From NCBI RefSeq assembly GCF_030409875.1, contig NZ_JAUFQR010000001.1, positions 434,001 to 498,000 of the forward strand: a stretch of 64,000 bases of DNA, in the 5' to 3' direction. Below the pieces are notes generated by a model. The model saw only the letters and a program-made list of their open reading frames with translations. It was not told the DNA's origin and searched no databases. This stretch comes from Chryseobacterium tructae (lineage in GTDB: Bacteria > Bacteroidota > Bacteroidia > Flavobacteriales > Weeksellaceae). The translations under genes were made by a program, and so were the position numbers. Position 1 is the stretch's first letter; each line of letters opens with the position of its first letter. Shown here in pieces: positions 19,172 through 28,565 of this stretch.

Positions 19172-19748
19172 GTATTTCCCAGTTCTGTAAGAATTCAAGA
19201 TCAATATAATAATTGTTGGGAATGTATTTATCAAAATAGATTTTGGTGGATGAATGCTTGTCAATAATTTCTTTTAAAGTTATTTTGTCAATATTGGTAT
19301 AAGCGGTAAGGAGTATGGAAGTATTATCATTGATATATTCAACAGTCATTTTTGTTTTTACAAATTCAATATCAATTTTGTTATAAAAGATATTCACATA
19401 ATCATTTTGATCTTTACCCACTCCAAAAACAAAACTTTCTACTACAGCCTTACTGAGATCTATTGTGGCGGAGATCTTATATCTTTTAATGTCATCAACG
19501 ATGAGGTTTCTATTGAAATCCTTTAAAGAAAAGCCTTCTTCCTCTTCGTTGCTGCCTTTTGTAAAAATATAAAAATAGACAAGAGCCAAAATAGAAAGCC
19601 CACCCATGAAGTATTCAACTTTAAAAGATTCTGTTCTATGTGTTCCTTTTATTTTTCCGCCCATCCCGTGCATGAACATGAATAGCCCAACTAAGCCGGC
19701 AATAGTAATAGGGATTTCCCAAATTTTGAGTTTTCGCTTTTTGCTCAT
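19152..19748 (-). CDS. Hypothetical membrane protein
   Basis: A 198-aa protein that I do not recognise. Two hydrophobic segments near residues 11-27 (ITIAGLVGLFMFMHGMG) and 47-64 (MGGLSILALVYFYIFTKG) precede a soluble domain with alternating strands (FVFGVGKDQNDYVNIFYNKIDIEFVKTKMTVEY...). The start ATG at 19748 gives a basic N-terminus (MSKKRKLKIW). It lies 28 nt downstream of the DUF6438 lipoprotein gene on the same strand, so the two are probably co-transcribed. Confidence 0.7.
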   Translation of the reverse strand: MSKKRKLKIWEIPITIAGLVGLFMFMHGMGGKIKGTHRTESFKVEYFMGGLSILALVYFYIFTKGSNEEEEGFSLKDFNRNLIVDDIKRYKISATIDLSKAVVESFVFGVGKDQNDYVNIFYNKIDIEFVKTKMTVEYINDNTSILLTAYTNIDKITLKEIIDKHSSTKIYFDKYIPNNYYIDLEFLQNWEIQNKSRK

Positions 19749-19776
19749 TAATGTAAGGTGAATTTATTTGAACAGG

Positions 19777-20901
19777 TTAATAAGGTTTTCTTATACTGTC
19801 ATTTTTAAATCTGATCAAATGGTTTTCATTAAAGAAATTATAACCCAGATCAAGCGTTTTGAATGTTTTATCTTCTAATTGGATCTTAAATATTTTACCA
19901 TCAGTATTGATGCTGCGTTCGTATAAATAGAAGTTTTTATAATCTTCACTGGTGGGAATAGGAAGTCGATATTTTCCGGTAAAAGGAAGGTTTCCTGAAT
20001 ATGGACTGATTGTTTTAGCTTTTAATAATTCACTTGATAAATAGAATTTTTCAGATGCTTTTAGGGAAATTCTTTTTGTTTCGGATCTAAAATTATAAAT
20101 AGAAAGAGGATCAATACTGAGAGTCTGTAATGGTATATTCTGATAAAGATAGCTGATATTTCTGATCAGTCTTCGTAATTCAAAAGGGGACTGTTCCCCG
20201 TAATCATATACTGTTTTTAATATTTTTCCTTTTGAAATAAAAGTAATGGTTGAAGAAGCCTGATCTGTTATGTATGCTGAATAATTTGGTTTTAAAGAAT
20301 AGAAATCAATGTATTTTATTTCATCAAAAATCTCTTTTGTAATTTGGGAGGAAACTTTCGAGCTGAAAAATCCATTTTTAAGATTATAGGAATCTCCATA
20401 GAACAAAAAATTTCCCTGTGTATCTATCACTGTTGAATTGATAGGGCAATTGCCAAAGCAAGCTGATTTTGAAACGATAATTTTATCAATTTGCGGATTC
20501 AGGTTCTCATAGGCCTTGCTTTTAAAAGGAATTAAGGTTGTTAATTTTTTTTTCTTAGTCTCTAAAATAATCTTATTCTTACCTAGTTCCACAATTTTTT
20601 GAGACTCAAATTTTTTCTTGATGGGATTAAAAACAAGGAGAGAATCACCTTTTATTTTAAATCGTGTGTTTTCTCCATAGTATCGAACGGAATCCTGATC
20701 AAAATTGAACATTCCGTTTTTGTAGGTGTAAGTGCCATCACCTTTAAAAATAATAATCTGGGGATCTCGTTGAAAAGGGGATGGTGGTTCGTCATCTTGC
20801 TTTTCCTCAATAACCCATTCACCTGTTAATTCCTTTTTCTCAAAGGAATGGCAGGAAGAAATCAGCAAAATCAATAAAATAAATGGAATTAGTTTTTTCA
20901 T
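19777..20901 (-). CDS. DUF6438-containing lipoprotein
   Basis: A 374-aa exported lipoprotein. The signal peptide MKKLIPFILLILLISSC ends in a lipobox cysteine; I use the ATG at 20901 rather than the upstream codon at 20919. The first part (GEWVIEEKQ...) looks like a lipocalin-like beta domain. Around residues 145-265 a DUF6438 domain is visible: SKSACFGNCPINSTVIDTQG, then YITDQASSTITF and a C-terminal PFELRRLIRNI. Function unknown. It lies after the aspS terminator, with the small membrane protein gene 28 nt downstream. Confidence 0.78.
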   Translation of the reverse strand: MKKLIPFILLILLISSCHSFEKKELTGEWVIEEKQDDEPPSPFQRDPQIIIFKGDGTYTYKNGMFNFDQDSVRYYGENTRFKIKGDSLLVFNPIKKKFESQKIVELGKNKIILETKKKKLTTLIPFKSKAYENLNPQIDKIIVSKSACFGNCPINSTVIDTQGNFLFYGDSYNLKNGFFSSKVSSQITKEIFDEIKYIDFYSLKPNYSAYITDQASSTITFISKGKILKTVYDYGEQSPFELRRLIRNISYLYQNIPLQTLSIDPLSIYNFRSETKRISLKASEKFYLSSELLKAKTISPYSGNLPFTGKYRLPIPTSEDYKNFYLYERSINTDGKIFKIQLEDKTFKTLDLGYNFFNENHLIRFKNDSIRKPY

Positions 20902-20931
20902 AATAAAAAAGCGGGGCAAATACCCCGCTTT
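20902..20931 (-). terminator. Terminator of aspS
   Basis: AAAGCGGGG/CCCCGCTTT (20908-20916/20923-20931) with a minus-strand T run, 5 nt after the aspS stop and directly before the ATG of the next gene. Confidence 0.8.
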
Positions 20932-20935
20932 AAAT

Positions 20936-22690
20936 TTATGCTTTTAAATCTAATTTTAACTCTAACTCATCGAGCTGTGCATCCGCAATGGAAGCCGGCG
21001 CATCAATCATCACATCACGCCCTGAATTGTTCTTAGGGAATGCGATATAATCTCTGATTACTTCATTACCATCCAGAATAGCTACCAAACGGTCAAATCC
21101 GAATGCTAAACCTCCATGTGGTGGTGCTCCATACTTAAACGCGTTCATTAAGAATCCAAACTGAGCTTCTGCTTCTTCTTTTGAGAATCCTAACAGGTCA
21201 AACATTTTAGATTGAAGATCTCTGTCGAAAATTCTGATAGATCCACCTCCGATTTCGTTTCCGTTAAGTACCATATCGTAAGCGTTGGCTCTTGCTTTTC
21301 CTGGATCTGTTTCCAATAAGTGAATATCTTCTGGTTTTGGAGATGTGAAAGGGTGGTGCATTGCATGGTATCTTTCAGTATCTTCATCCCATTCTAATAA
21401 AGGGAAGTCTACAACCCAAAGTGGTGCAAATACGTTTCCTTTTCTTAATCCCAAACGGTTACCAAGCTCCATTCTTAATGCAGAAAGCTGAGCTCTTACC
21501 TTGTTTTCATTTCCGGAAAGAATTAACATTAAGTCACCTTCTTTAGCTCCGAATTTTTCAATGATCTTCGCTAAATCTTCTTCGTTGTAGAATTTATTTA
21601 CTGATGAGGTTTTTACTCCGTCATTCTGGAATTTAGCCCAAACCATGCCAGAAGCTCCGATCTGTGGACGTTTTACCCAATCCACAAGCTCATCAATCTG
21701 CTTTCTTGTATAATCTGCACATCCTTCTACATTGATTCCGACAACCAATTCAGCTTCATCAAATATTTTAAAGTCTTTTCCTTTTACAAGTTCGTTAAGC
21801 TCTACGAATTCCATCCCGAAACGGATATCCGGTTTATCATTTCCGTATTTTCTCATTGCATCAGCAAATGTCATTCTTGGGAAATCACCGAATTCCTGAC
21901 CTGTAATATCTTTAATAAGAGTTTTAGTCATTCCTTCGAACACATTCATGACATCTTCCTGCTCTACAAAAGCCATTTCACAGTCGATCTGTGTAAATTC
22001 CGGCTGTCTGTCTGCTCTTAAATCCTCATCACGGAAACATTTTACGATCTGGAAATATTTATCCATTCCACCTACCATCAAAAGCTGTTTGAAAGTCTGT
22101 GGCGACTGTGGTAATGCATAAAACTGTCCCGGGTTCATTCTGCTTGGTACAACGAAGTCTCTGGCTCCTTCCGGAGTAGACTTGATCAGAACTGGAGTTT
22201 CCACTTCAATGAAACCTTCATCAGACAAATAATTTCTTACTTTCTGAGCCATTTTGTGGCGGAAGATCAATTTATCTTTTACCGGATTTCTTCTGATATC
22301 CAGGTAACGATATTTCATTCTTAATTCTTCTCCACCATCAGTTTCATCCTCAATGGTGAAAGGTGGAAGTTGAGAATCATTTAAGATCGTTAGTTTTTCA
22401 ACTAAAATTTCAATTTCTCCTGTAGGAATATTAGGATTTTTACTTACTCTCTCAATTACTTTTCCGGTAGCCTGAATCACAAATTCACGGCCTAACTTTT
22501 TAGCCTCTTCCATCAGTTGTGCAGAAGAACGCTCCTGGTCAAGTACCAGCTGGGTAATTCCGTAACGATCTCGAAGATCTACCCAAATCATAAATCCTTT
22601 ATCACGGATAGTCTGTACCCATCCAGATAGTGTAACTTCTTCATTCAGATTTTTCAGAGATAGCTCTCCGTTGGTGTGTGATCGAAACAT
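20936..22690 (-). CDS. aspS: Aspartyl-tRNA synthetase
   Basis: A class II synthetase that charges tRNA-Asp, 584 aa when started at ATG 22690 ([11 protein letters not shown] is the usual N-terminus; the ATG at 22711 adds seven unlikely residues). An N-terminal OB-fold anticodon-binding domain ([24 protein letters not shown]) precedes the catalytic core with motif 2 ([20 protein letters not shown]) and motif 3 ([14 protein letters not shown]). A GAD insertion domain is in the middle, as expected for bacterial AspRS. The gene is intact and monocistronic. Confidence 0.97.
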   Translation of the reverse strand: MFRSHTNGELSLKNLNEEVTLSGWVQTIRDKGFMIWVDLRDRYGITQLVLDQERSSAQLMEEAKKLGREFVIQATGKVIERVSKNPNIPTGEIEILVEKLTILNDSQLPPFTIEDETDGGEELRMKYRYLDIRRNPVKDKLIFRHKMAQKVRNYLSDEGFIEVETPVLIKSTPEGARDFVVPSRMNPGQFYALPQSPQTFKQLLMVGGMDKYFQIVKCFRDEDLRADRQPEFTQIDCEMAFVEQEDVMNVFEGMTKTLIKDITGQEFGDFPRMTFADAMRKYGNDKPDIRFGMEFVELNELVKGKDFKIFDEAELVVGINVEGCADYTRKQIDELVDWVKRPQIGASGMVWAKFQNDGVKTSSVNKFYNEEDLAKIIEKFGAKEGDLMLILSGNENKVRAQLSALRMELGNRLGLRKGNVFAPLWVVDFPLLEWDEDTERYHAMHHPFTSPKPEDIHLLETDPGKARANAYDMVLNGNEIGGGSIRIFDRDLQSKMFDLLGFSKEEAEAQFGFLMNAFKYGAPPHGGLAFGFDRLVAILDGNEVIRDYIAFPKNNSGRDVMIDAPASIADAQLDELELKLDLKA

Positions 22691-22750
22691 AATTATTTGT
22701 TTAAAGTTCAATGTTTAGAAACGGTCTCAAAAGTTGTTAAAATTGATTTT

Positions 22751-22833
22751 TGCCATTCTGATCTTGCTGAATAATCTCTAAAAATCAAATACTTAAGATT
22801 CTTTACTGTATTTCATTTCGTTCAGAATGAGAC
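22751..22833. repeat. Dispersed intergenic repeat (GTCATTC...TTTCGTTCAGAA type), copy 1
   Basis: Contains GCCATTCTGATCTTGC... AAGATTCTTTACTGTATT and ATTTCGTTCAGAATGAGAC. It resembles the element at 56443-56525 (AAGATTCTTCGTACACTTT, TTTCGTTCAGAAAT). Both lie between genes. Confidence 0.5.
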
Positions 22834-22862
22834 TTTTGATATTGCCGCTTTTTTTTCGTTGG

Positions 22863-22870
22863 CAAAGATA
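22863..22870 (-). promoter_or_regulatory. Possible -7 box of aspS
   Basis: TATCTTTG followed by CC on the minus strand. It would give a leader of about 165 nt that includes the intergenic repeat. Confidence 0.35.
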
Positions 22871-22953
22871 AGATTTTTGCAGGTTTTATAAATAAAAAAA
22901 CTTCGGATTAATTTTTATTGCCAATTGCTAAGACTTTCTAACAAACAGATTTG

Positions 22954-22961
22954 TATTTTTG
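22954..22961 (+). promoter_or_regulatory. -7 box of the MATE exporter gene
   Basis: TATTTTTG (TAnnTTTG) 26 nt before the ATG. Confidence 0.5.
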
Positions 22962-22987
22962 AAGCGATCTAAATTAGAACAAGAGAA

Positions 22988-24381
22988 ATGACTAAATATA
23001 TTGACTTTTTTAAAAAAGCCTTTAGTGGAGAAGAAACGGATTTTACCAAGGTAAATATCAGAAGTGCGGTGCTCCTTCTTGCCATTCCGATGATGTTGGA
23101 AATGGCAATGGAATCTGTGTTTGCACTGGTTGATCTCTATTTTGTGGGGCATCTTAAAGAGAGTGGTTACGCAATTCAGACGGTTGGCCTTACAGAATCT
23201 GTCCTTTCTGTAATGTATTCCATTGCCATTGGAATGAGTATGGCGGCAACAGCGATGGTAGCCAGAAGAATCGGGGAAAAGAATCCGGAACAGGCTTCCC
23301 GTAGTGCAGCGCAGGTGTTGTTGGTTTCATTTGCGATAACACTTGTTCTAAGTATTTTAGGGGTTGTATATGCCGAAGAAATTCTGATCTTAATGGGATC
23401 AAAACCGGAAGCTGCGGCTTATGGAAAGGATTTTACAAGAATTATGATGGGAAGCAGTACTATCATTATGCTTTTATTCCTGATCAACGGAATCTTTAGA
23501 GGAGCAGGGAACGCGATGATTGCGATGAAAAGTTTATGGATTGCCAATATCGCCAATATTATTCTTTGCCCTATCCTGATTAAAGGCCTAGGCCCAATTC
23601 CAGCCATGGGTCTTACAGGAGCAGCATTGGCTACTACCATTGGACGAAGTATTGGAGTAATTTATCAACTGTATCATCTTTGGTGGCAGATACACAGATA
23701 CGAATTAAACTTTCTTACTTTAAACCGAATTCAGAATTAATTAAATCTATCATAAAAATTGCTACTCCTGGGATCTTTCAGTTTGTGATCGCTTCATGCA
23801 GCTGGATCTTTCTTGCCGAACTGGTAGCCACTACAGGCGGTGAAAATGCCTCTGCGGGATATCAGACCGCTTTGAGATTAATGATGTTCTTTATGCTTCC
23901 TGCTTGGGGACTTAGTAATGCAGCATCTACGCTGGTAGGCCAGAATATGGGAGCTAATGAAATGTTGAGAGCCGAACAATCTGTCATGAAAACAGTAAAA
24001 TATAATGTGATTTTCATGGTAATTGTAAGCTTAATATTTGTTTTTTTTGGTAATTTCTTAGTAAGTTTCTTTACCCAGGACGCAGAAATTAAGAATTTTG
24101 CTAAAAATGCGCTCCATATCATGAGTATCGGCTTTATTTTCTATGGAGTGGGAATGGTGATGATCAATGCTTTCAATGGAGCAGGAGATACCTGGACGCC
24201 CACTTGGGTGAATCTTTTTGGATTCTGGCTGTTTCAGATTCCTTTAGCTTATTTTCTTTCCAGGCATTTGGAGATGGGGCCAAAAGGGGTATTTATTTCT
24301 ATTCCGGCTGCAGAAACTTTGATTACTATAGTTGCTTTTATCCTGTTTAGAAAAGGGAAATGGAAGACGGTTAAGGTATAA
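22988..24381 (+). pseudogene. MATE-family efflux transporter, one frameshift
   Basis: Multi-antimicrobial extrusion type antiporter, 464 aa when repaired, with about twelve membrane helices in two halves. The first half runs to LYHLWWQIHRYELN and ends at 23740. The second half (IRIKLSYFKPNSELIKSIIKIATPGIFQF...) runs to 24381 in the next frame. Adding one T to TTT at 23679-23681 joins them as YHLLVADTQIRIKLSYF. Conserved family residues are visible (RGAGNAMIAMK, GLSNAASTLVGQNMGA, FNGAGDTWTPTWVN). Substrates are typically cationic drugs, not predictable here. The two fragments overlap and are unlikely to be separate genes. Confidence 0.88.
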
Positions 24382-24591
24382 TGATGGTAAGCAGGATGTT
24401 TATGAAAGTTAAGATGCAGATTACCAATTTTTTATAATAGATTTATGAGAGGAGAATATCCAATTAAGGACTGGGAGAACTTCCATATTCCAGCCTCCAT
24501 CTTCCTTTCTTATAAAACTTTAACTGCTTAGATAATTGGATATTAATCAAGTATTTCCTAAATTCGTAATAACAACAAACACTTTATTACT

Positions 24592-24711
24592 ATGGGAAAA
24601 GGAGACAAAAAATCAAGAAGAGGTAAGATCAATTCCGGAAATTATGGAAAAAGAAGACCTAGGAAAGCTTCAAAATCTTTTGTAGCATCCGAAGAAAAAT
24701 CTAAGAAGTAA
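24592..24711 (+). CDS. thx: 30S ribosomal protein THX
   Basis: A 39-aa, strongly basic protein (MGKGDKKSRRGKINSGNYGK, then RRPRKASKSF) matching the THX small-subunit protein known from Thermus and widely present in Bacteroidota. The GDKKSRRGK core is the family signature. The gene has its own upstream AT-rich region and a strong terminator 9 nt after the stop. Confidence 0.93.
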   Translation: MGKGDKKSRRGKINSGNYGKRRPRKASKSFVASEEKSKK

Positions 24712-24719
24712 TAACAATA

Positions 24720-24754
24720 AAAAAGACCGGAGAAATTTTTTCCGGTCTTTTTCT
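24720..24754. terminator. Bidirectional terminator between THX and DUF937 genes
   Basis: AAAAAGACCGGA/TCCGGTCTTTTT (24720-24731/24741-24752) with poly-T on both strands. Confidence 0.85.
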
Positions 24755-24771
24755 ATGACAAATTAAATTAA

Positions 24772-25427
24772 TTATTTTCCAAAAATATTTCCAAGGATAC
24801 TTCCTAATCCGCCGCCTTGCTGCTGCTGGTTGTTTCCACCACCACCAAGTACGCTTCCTAGAATGTCGTTCAGTGGGTTTCCTCCTGACTGGGATTGTCC
24901 ACCTCCTAACACACTTCCAAGAATATCATTTAAAGGACTGGATTGTTGTGTTTGCGCCTGATTGGAAGCATTTCCTAAGATTCCTCCTAAAAGATCTCCT
25001 AAACCTCCTGCACCTACGTTGCTTTGTTGCTTTTGCTGACCAATGTATCCCATTACAACTGGCGCCAACATTGCAAGAATAGGGCCTATCTTATCAATTG
25101 AAATTCCTGTATTTTGTGATAATTGATTTTCTACGGTACTCTTTTGTCCCCCAAAGATATGATCAAGGATAGATCCACCTTCAGCCTGTCTTGATTCAAT
25201 CTGTGAAGGATCGTTTAAAATGCTTCCGTTGTGATCTTTATCTAAGGCAGAATTGAGTGCCTCAGCTTCTTTAGTATCCTGAGATTTATTTCTAAGATAA
25301 GAAATGATAAGAGGTGTAGCTACTGCTAATAAAGCAATTACCTGGTTCTATTGATTCCGAATTTATTTTCGGCTTGTTCAGCAACCTGGTTGCTTGTGTT
25401 CCCTGTAAGTAGGTCGATTAAGCTCAT
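24772..25427 (-). pseudogene. DUF937 protein with Gly/Asn/Gln-rich tail, one frameshift
   Basis: Repaired length 218 aa. The N-terminal half fits DUF937 (MSLIDLLTGNTSNQVAEQAE ... ALLAVATPLIISYLRNKSQD ... LDHIFGGQKSTVENQLSQNT). The tail (last ~80 residues) is low-complexity Gly/Asn/Gln with two near-identical copies of PLNDILGSVLGGG, then GGLGSILGNIFGK. Frame is lost at 25346-25347: one A missing on the coding strand in AGAACCAGG, which otherwise reads NRNQVIALLAVATP. No signal peptide. DUF937 proteins resemble YidB-like proteins of unknown role. The gene is monocistronic and convergent with THX. Confidence 0.82.
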
Positions 25428-25509
25428 TTTTTGTGTTTGTTAAAGTATTAATTGACTCAAAGTTATCAAAAAATATGCCTCACAAAATATTTAGGATTCA
25501 TAATTATTG

Positions 25510-26769
25510 TTAAAGTTTTCTGATCTCTTCTTCCGTATATCCCTTGCTCTTTAATACTCTTATATATTCTTTGGCACTTACCGTCATCCAGCTAATAGGT
25601 TCCGGTGCTGTTTTATGATCAACCGTGAATTCCAAAATTCCTACATTGTCATTCATCCATGGAACTAAGTAATAGTTCATCCCGCCTTTATACTTTTTGA
25701 AAGCATCAGCCTCTCTGCCTTTTTCTGTAAGTAATACCGCATGATAGGCAAAAACATAGCCTAAAGGAATCAGCAGACATACCCAAGAAAACTTTTTAAA
25801 TGAAACATATTTTACCGAAGAAAGTCCATATCCAATAGACAATGCAAAAATAATGTTGAATGGAAGGAAAAATACATAATTATCAGAAACAAGATAGAAT
25901 GTAGAGAATCCATACACCAATAACGCGGCAATAAAAAAGACATAAAACATTTTTTGGTTAGCTTTATAGAGTAACCCCATTCCCACTATTCCGAAAAATA
26001 TAAAAATATTGAAGTTGTAAATAAGATATACAAAAGACTGGAAAAAATCTTTTACCAATTGCATGGGGGTCTGTTTCAGAGAATCTTCTACCCATGTTCC
26101 CTGATCGGAAGAATAAAAAGATTTAAATGGTAAACCTTGAGACATATTCAGAATAAACAATGATGAAAATAACACTGCAAAAAGAATAAACGAAGGATAT
26201 ACATATTTTTTTTCCTGTCTGAAATAGAATAAGAAAAGCAGTAGAGCAGGGATTAATAAAATATTCTGGATATGTACCCAGAGAGCGATTCCCAAAAATA
26301 AACTGCTCAGTATAATGTGAATATTTTTCTTCTCAATAAAAACCTTAACCATGGAAAGAAAGAAGAGACTTACCCATAGAGAATTATAAGTATACACTTC
26401 TACAATTTCAGCATTTCTCCAGAAAGAAAAGCTGAAGCCGAATACAAATGCTGCGGTAATAGCCGTCCATTGTATTTTCGTAATGGTTTTTACAATCAGA
26501 TATACAATAGCAACTGTTATCGCACCGGAACTAACAACAAGAAGCCGACTGGCCTCAATCGCATGAAGACCGGTTAGGTTTTTAATAAAGATTCCCGTAT
26601 TGGTATATAAAAAGTGGGAGGTTGCTGTAGCCGTGGTTTCAAACTCACCTTTTTCTACAGAAAGAACAAACCCTACACAATCGGCAAAGGGAATTTTGGT
26701 AAAACTCCCGATATAATAAATGACTAAAAAAATAAAAAATAAAGCTATTGCGGATAGAGATTGCTTCAT
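25510..26769 (-). CDS. GT-C-like polytopic membrane protein
   Basis: A 419-aa protein with about ten membrane helices. The N-terminal layout (one helix, then the acidic loop IPFADCVGFVLSVEKGEF, and later SFSFWRNAEIVEVYTYNSLW) resembles DUF2723 / protein-O-mannosyltransferase-like enzymes of the GT-C fold, which move sugars from lipid carriers. The family assignment is by pattern only. The C-terminal part contains a soluble segment with WMTVSAKEYIRVLKSKGYT. It is 2 nt downstream of the DUF2480 gene on the same strand, so co-transcribed. Confidence 0.68.
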   Translation of the reverse strand: MKQSLSAIALFFIFLVIYYIGSFTKIPFADCVGFVLSVEKGEFETTATATSHFLYTNTGIFIKNLTGLHAIEASRLLVVSSGAITVAIVYLIVKTITKIQWTAITAAFVFGFSFSFWRNAEIVEVYTYNSLWVSLFFLSMVKVFIEKKNIHIILSSLFLGIALWVHIQNILLIPALLLFLFYFRQEKKYVYPSFILFAVLFSSLFILNMSQGLPFKSFYSSDQGTWVEDSLKQTPMQLVKDFFQSFVYLIYNFNIFIFFGIVGMGLLYKANQKMFYVFFIAALLVYGFSTFYLVSDNYVFFLPFNIIFALSIGYGLSSVKYVSFKKFSWVCLLIPLGYVFAYHAVLLTEKGREADAFKKYKGGMNYYLVPWMNDNVGILEFTVDHKTAPEPISWMTVSAKEYIRVLKSKGYTEEEIRKL

Positions 26770-26771
26770 TC

Positions 26772-27290
26772 TTAGTTTTTTACAATGGGTACATTAGAAC
26801 ATGCTTCTCCAAACATGAGAGACTTCACAAGAGGTTTTAGTTGTTCTACCAGTTCTATATAGGCATTTTCAGGAATTTCTTTATCCGAACAGCCCTTTAC
26901 AAGAACTCTTTTCCCTCTCATATCTTCAAAATCATAGGTTTGAATAGCATTATGCATCAGAATAACTTCCAAATCCTCACGGTTTCCAAACACGATCTTT
27001 TTGGCTACATCAGTCAATTTAGCCGTAAGTACAAAATAAGCCCAAAGTGGGATAATAGTATCTACAGAATTGTAAATATAAATGTATGAATTTCTGTATT
27101 CTTCAACATCGATGGCTTCCACTTTTTCACGGAAATCTTTTTCCTTCAGAATCATCTCCTGGAAAAGGAAATCTTTAAGGTCAATACCTTTCCTTTCTCC
27201 CTTTGGAAGCAAAGTTGTAAGGTCAAAATTTACAAGGCCGCTTTCAGCAACTTTATTTCGGATTTCAAATTCTTCTGACATTTTTATCAT
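26772..27290 (-). CDS. DUF2480 family protein
   Basis: A 172-aa soluble protein of DUF2480, found in Bacteroidota. Recognisable parts are GLVNFDLTTLLPKGERKGID, the central YIYNSVDTIIPLWAYFVLT and the C-terminal GKRVLVKGCSDKEIPENAYI and CSNVPIVKN. Two in-frame ATGs exist, at 27290 (MIKMSEEFE) and 27281 (MSEEFE); the second is also plausible. Function unknown. It is the promoter-proximal partner of the GT-C-like gene and divergent from lpxB. Confidence 0.85.
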   Translation of the reverse strand: MIKMSEEFEIRNKVAESGLVNFDLTTLLPKGERKGIDLKDFLFQEMILKEKDFREKVEAIDVEEYRNSYIYIYNSVDTIIPLWAYFVLTAKLTDVAKKIVFGNREDLEVILMHNAIQTYDFEDMRGKRVLVKGCSDKEIPENAYIELVEQLKPLVKSLMFGEACSNVPIVKN

Positions 27291-27298
27291 TATCTTTG
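27291..27298 (+). promoter_or_regulatory. Probable -7 box of lpxB
   Basis: TATCTTTG on the + strand, about 130 nt before the lpxB ATG and directly against the divergent DUF2480 start. Confidence 0.4.
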
Positions 27299-27427
27299 AA
27301 CAAATTTACGAATTAAGATCAATATACATTTTAATTTGTTCTCTATCCTTACCATAGAAGCTGCCCATGATTTAAAGTAAAAGGTTGTTTTTGATGGTCA
27401 TTAAAACAAATAAAGATTTCTGAGGAA

Positions 27428-28531
27428 ATGAAATATTATATTATTGCAGGAGAAGCTTCCGGTGATCTTCATGGAAGCAATTTGATGAAAGCTCTTAAAC
27501 AAAAGGATCCGAATGCGGAGTTTAGATTTTGGGGCGGTGACCTGATGAAAGCTCAGGGCGGAACATTGGTAAAACATTACCGTGATCTGGCTTTTATGGG
27601 GTTTCTGGAAGTGGTTATGAATCTGAGAACAATTTTAAATAATATTAAACTCTGTAAAGAAGATATTCTGAATAATAGACCGGATGTTTTAATTCTGGTA
27701 GATTATCCCGGTTTTAATTTGAGAATCGCTCGATTTGCCAAAGAATTGGGTATTAAAGTGATTTATTATATTTCACCACAACTTTGGGCGTGGAAAGAAG
27801 GAAGAGTAGAAATCATCAAAAAATATGTAGATGAAATGATGGTTATTCTTCCTTTTGAAGAAGATTTTTATAGGAAACATGGTGTTCATTCCCATTTTGT
27901 AGGCCATCCTTTGCTAGATGCCATTTCTGATTTAAAGGAGATCAATATGGGTGACTTTAAAAAAGAGCATGGGCTGAATGAGAAAGAGATCATTGCACTT
28001 TTACCGGGTTCCAGAAAGCAGGAAGTAGAGAAAATGCTTGAAATCATGCTTTCCGTAAGGCCACACTTTAAAGATTATCAATTTGTTATTGCCGGAGCTC
28101 CAAGTCTTCCGAAAGAATTTTATCAGAACTATGTAGATGATAATGTACACTTTGTTTCAAACAAAACATATGATCTGCTGAGATGTTCCAAAGCAGCTTT
28201 GGTAACTTCCGGAACGGCTACTTTAGAAACTGCTTTGCTGAATATTCCTGAAGTGGTATGCTACCGTGGTAGTAAGATTTCTTATGCCATTGCCAAAAGA
28301 CTTGTAAAAAATATCAATTATATTTCATTAGTCAATCTTATCATGGATAGGGAAGTAGTAAAAGAACTGATCCAAAATGATTTGAATACTAAAAATCTGG
28401 TAGACGAACTCAATAAAATTTTAGAAGGAGGGAAAAGAGAACAGGTTCTGAATGACTATAGTCTTTTGAGAGAAAAGCTAGGTGGTAAAGGGGCTAGTGA
28501 TCATGCAGCTGAGATAATTTTAAAAGTCTGA
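27428..28531 (+). CDS. lpxB: Lipid-A-disaccharide synthase
   Basis: A 367-aa GT-B glycosyltransferase that condenses UDP-diacylglucosamine with lipid X at the inner-membrane face, forming the lipid A disaccharide. The start MKYYIIAGEASGDLHGSNLM is diagnostic. Further matches are LAFMGFLEVV, YYISPQLWAWKEGR, FVGHPLLD, LLPGSRKQEVEKML and SGTATLETALLNIPEVVCYR. Length is normal. The GH99-like gene follows 34 nt later on the same strand and may be co-transcribed. Confidence 0.96.
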   Translation: MKYYIIAGEASGDLHGSNLMKALKQKDPNAEFRFWGGDLMKAQGGTLVKHYRDLAFMGFLEVVMNLRTILNNIKLCKEDILNNRPDVLILVDYPGFNLRIARFAKELGIKVIYYISPQLWAWKEGRVEIIKKYVDEMMVILPFEEDFYRKHGVHSHFVGHPLLDAISDLKEINMGDFKKEHGLNEKEIIALLPGSRKQEVEKMLEIMLSVRPHFKDYQFVIAGAPSLPKEFYQNYVDDNVHFVSNKTYDLLRCSKAALVTSGTATLETALLNIPEVVCYRGSKISYAIAKRLVKNINYISLVNLIMDREVVKELIQNDLNTKNLVDELNKILEGGKREQVLNDYSLLREKLGGKGASDHAAEIILKV

Positions 28532-28565
28532 GGCCAATCTCCGAGATCTTAATTCCTCATATACA

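Noticed and set aside
23680..24381. Independent half-size MATE protein
   Set aside because: It lacks a start matching the family and continues the upstream half when one T is restored.
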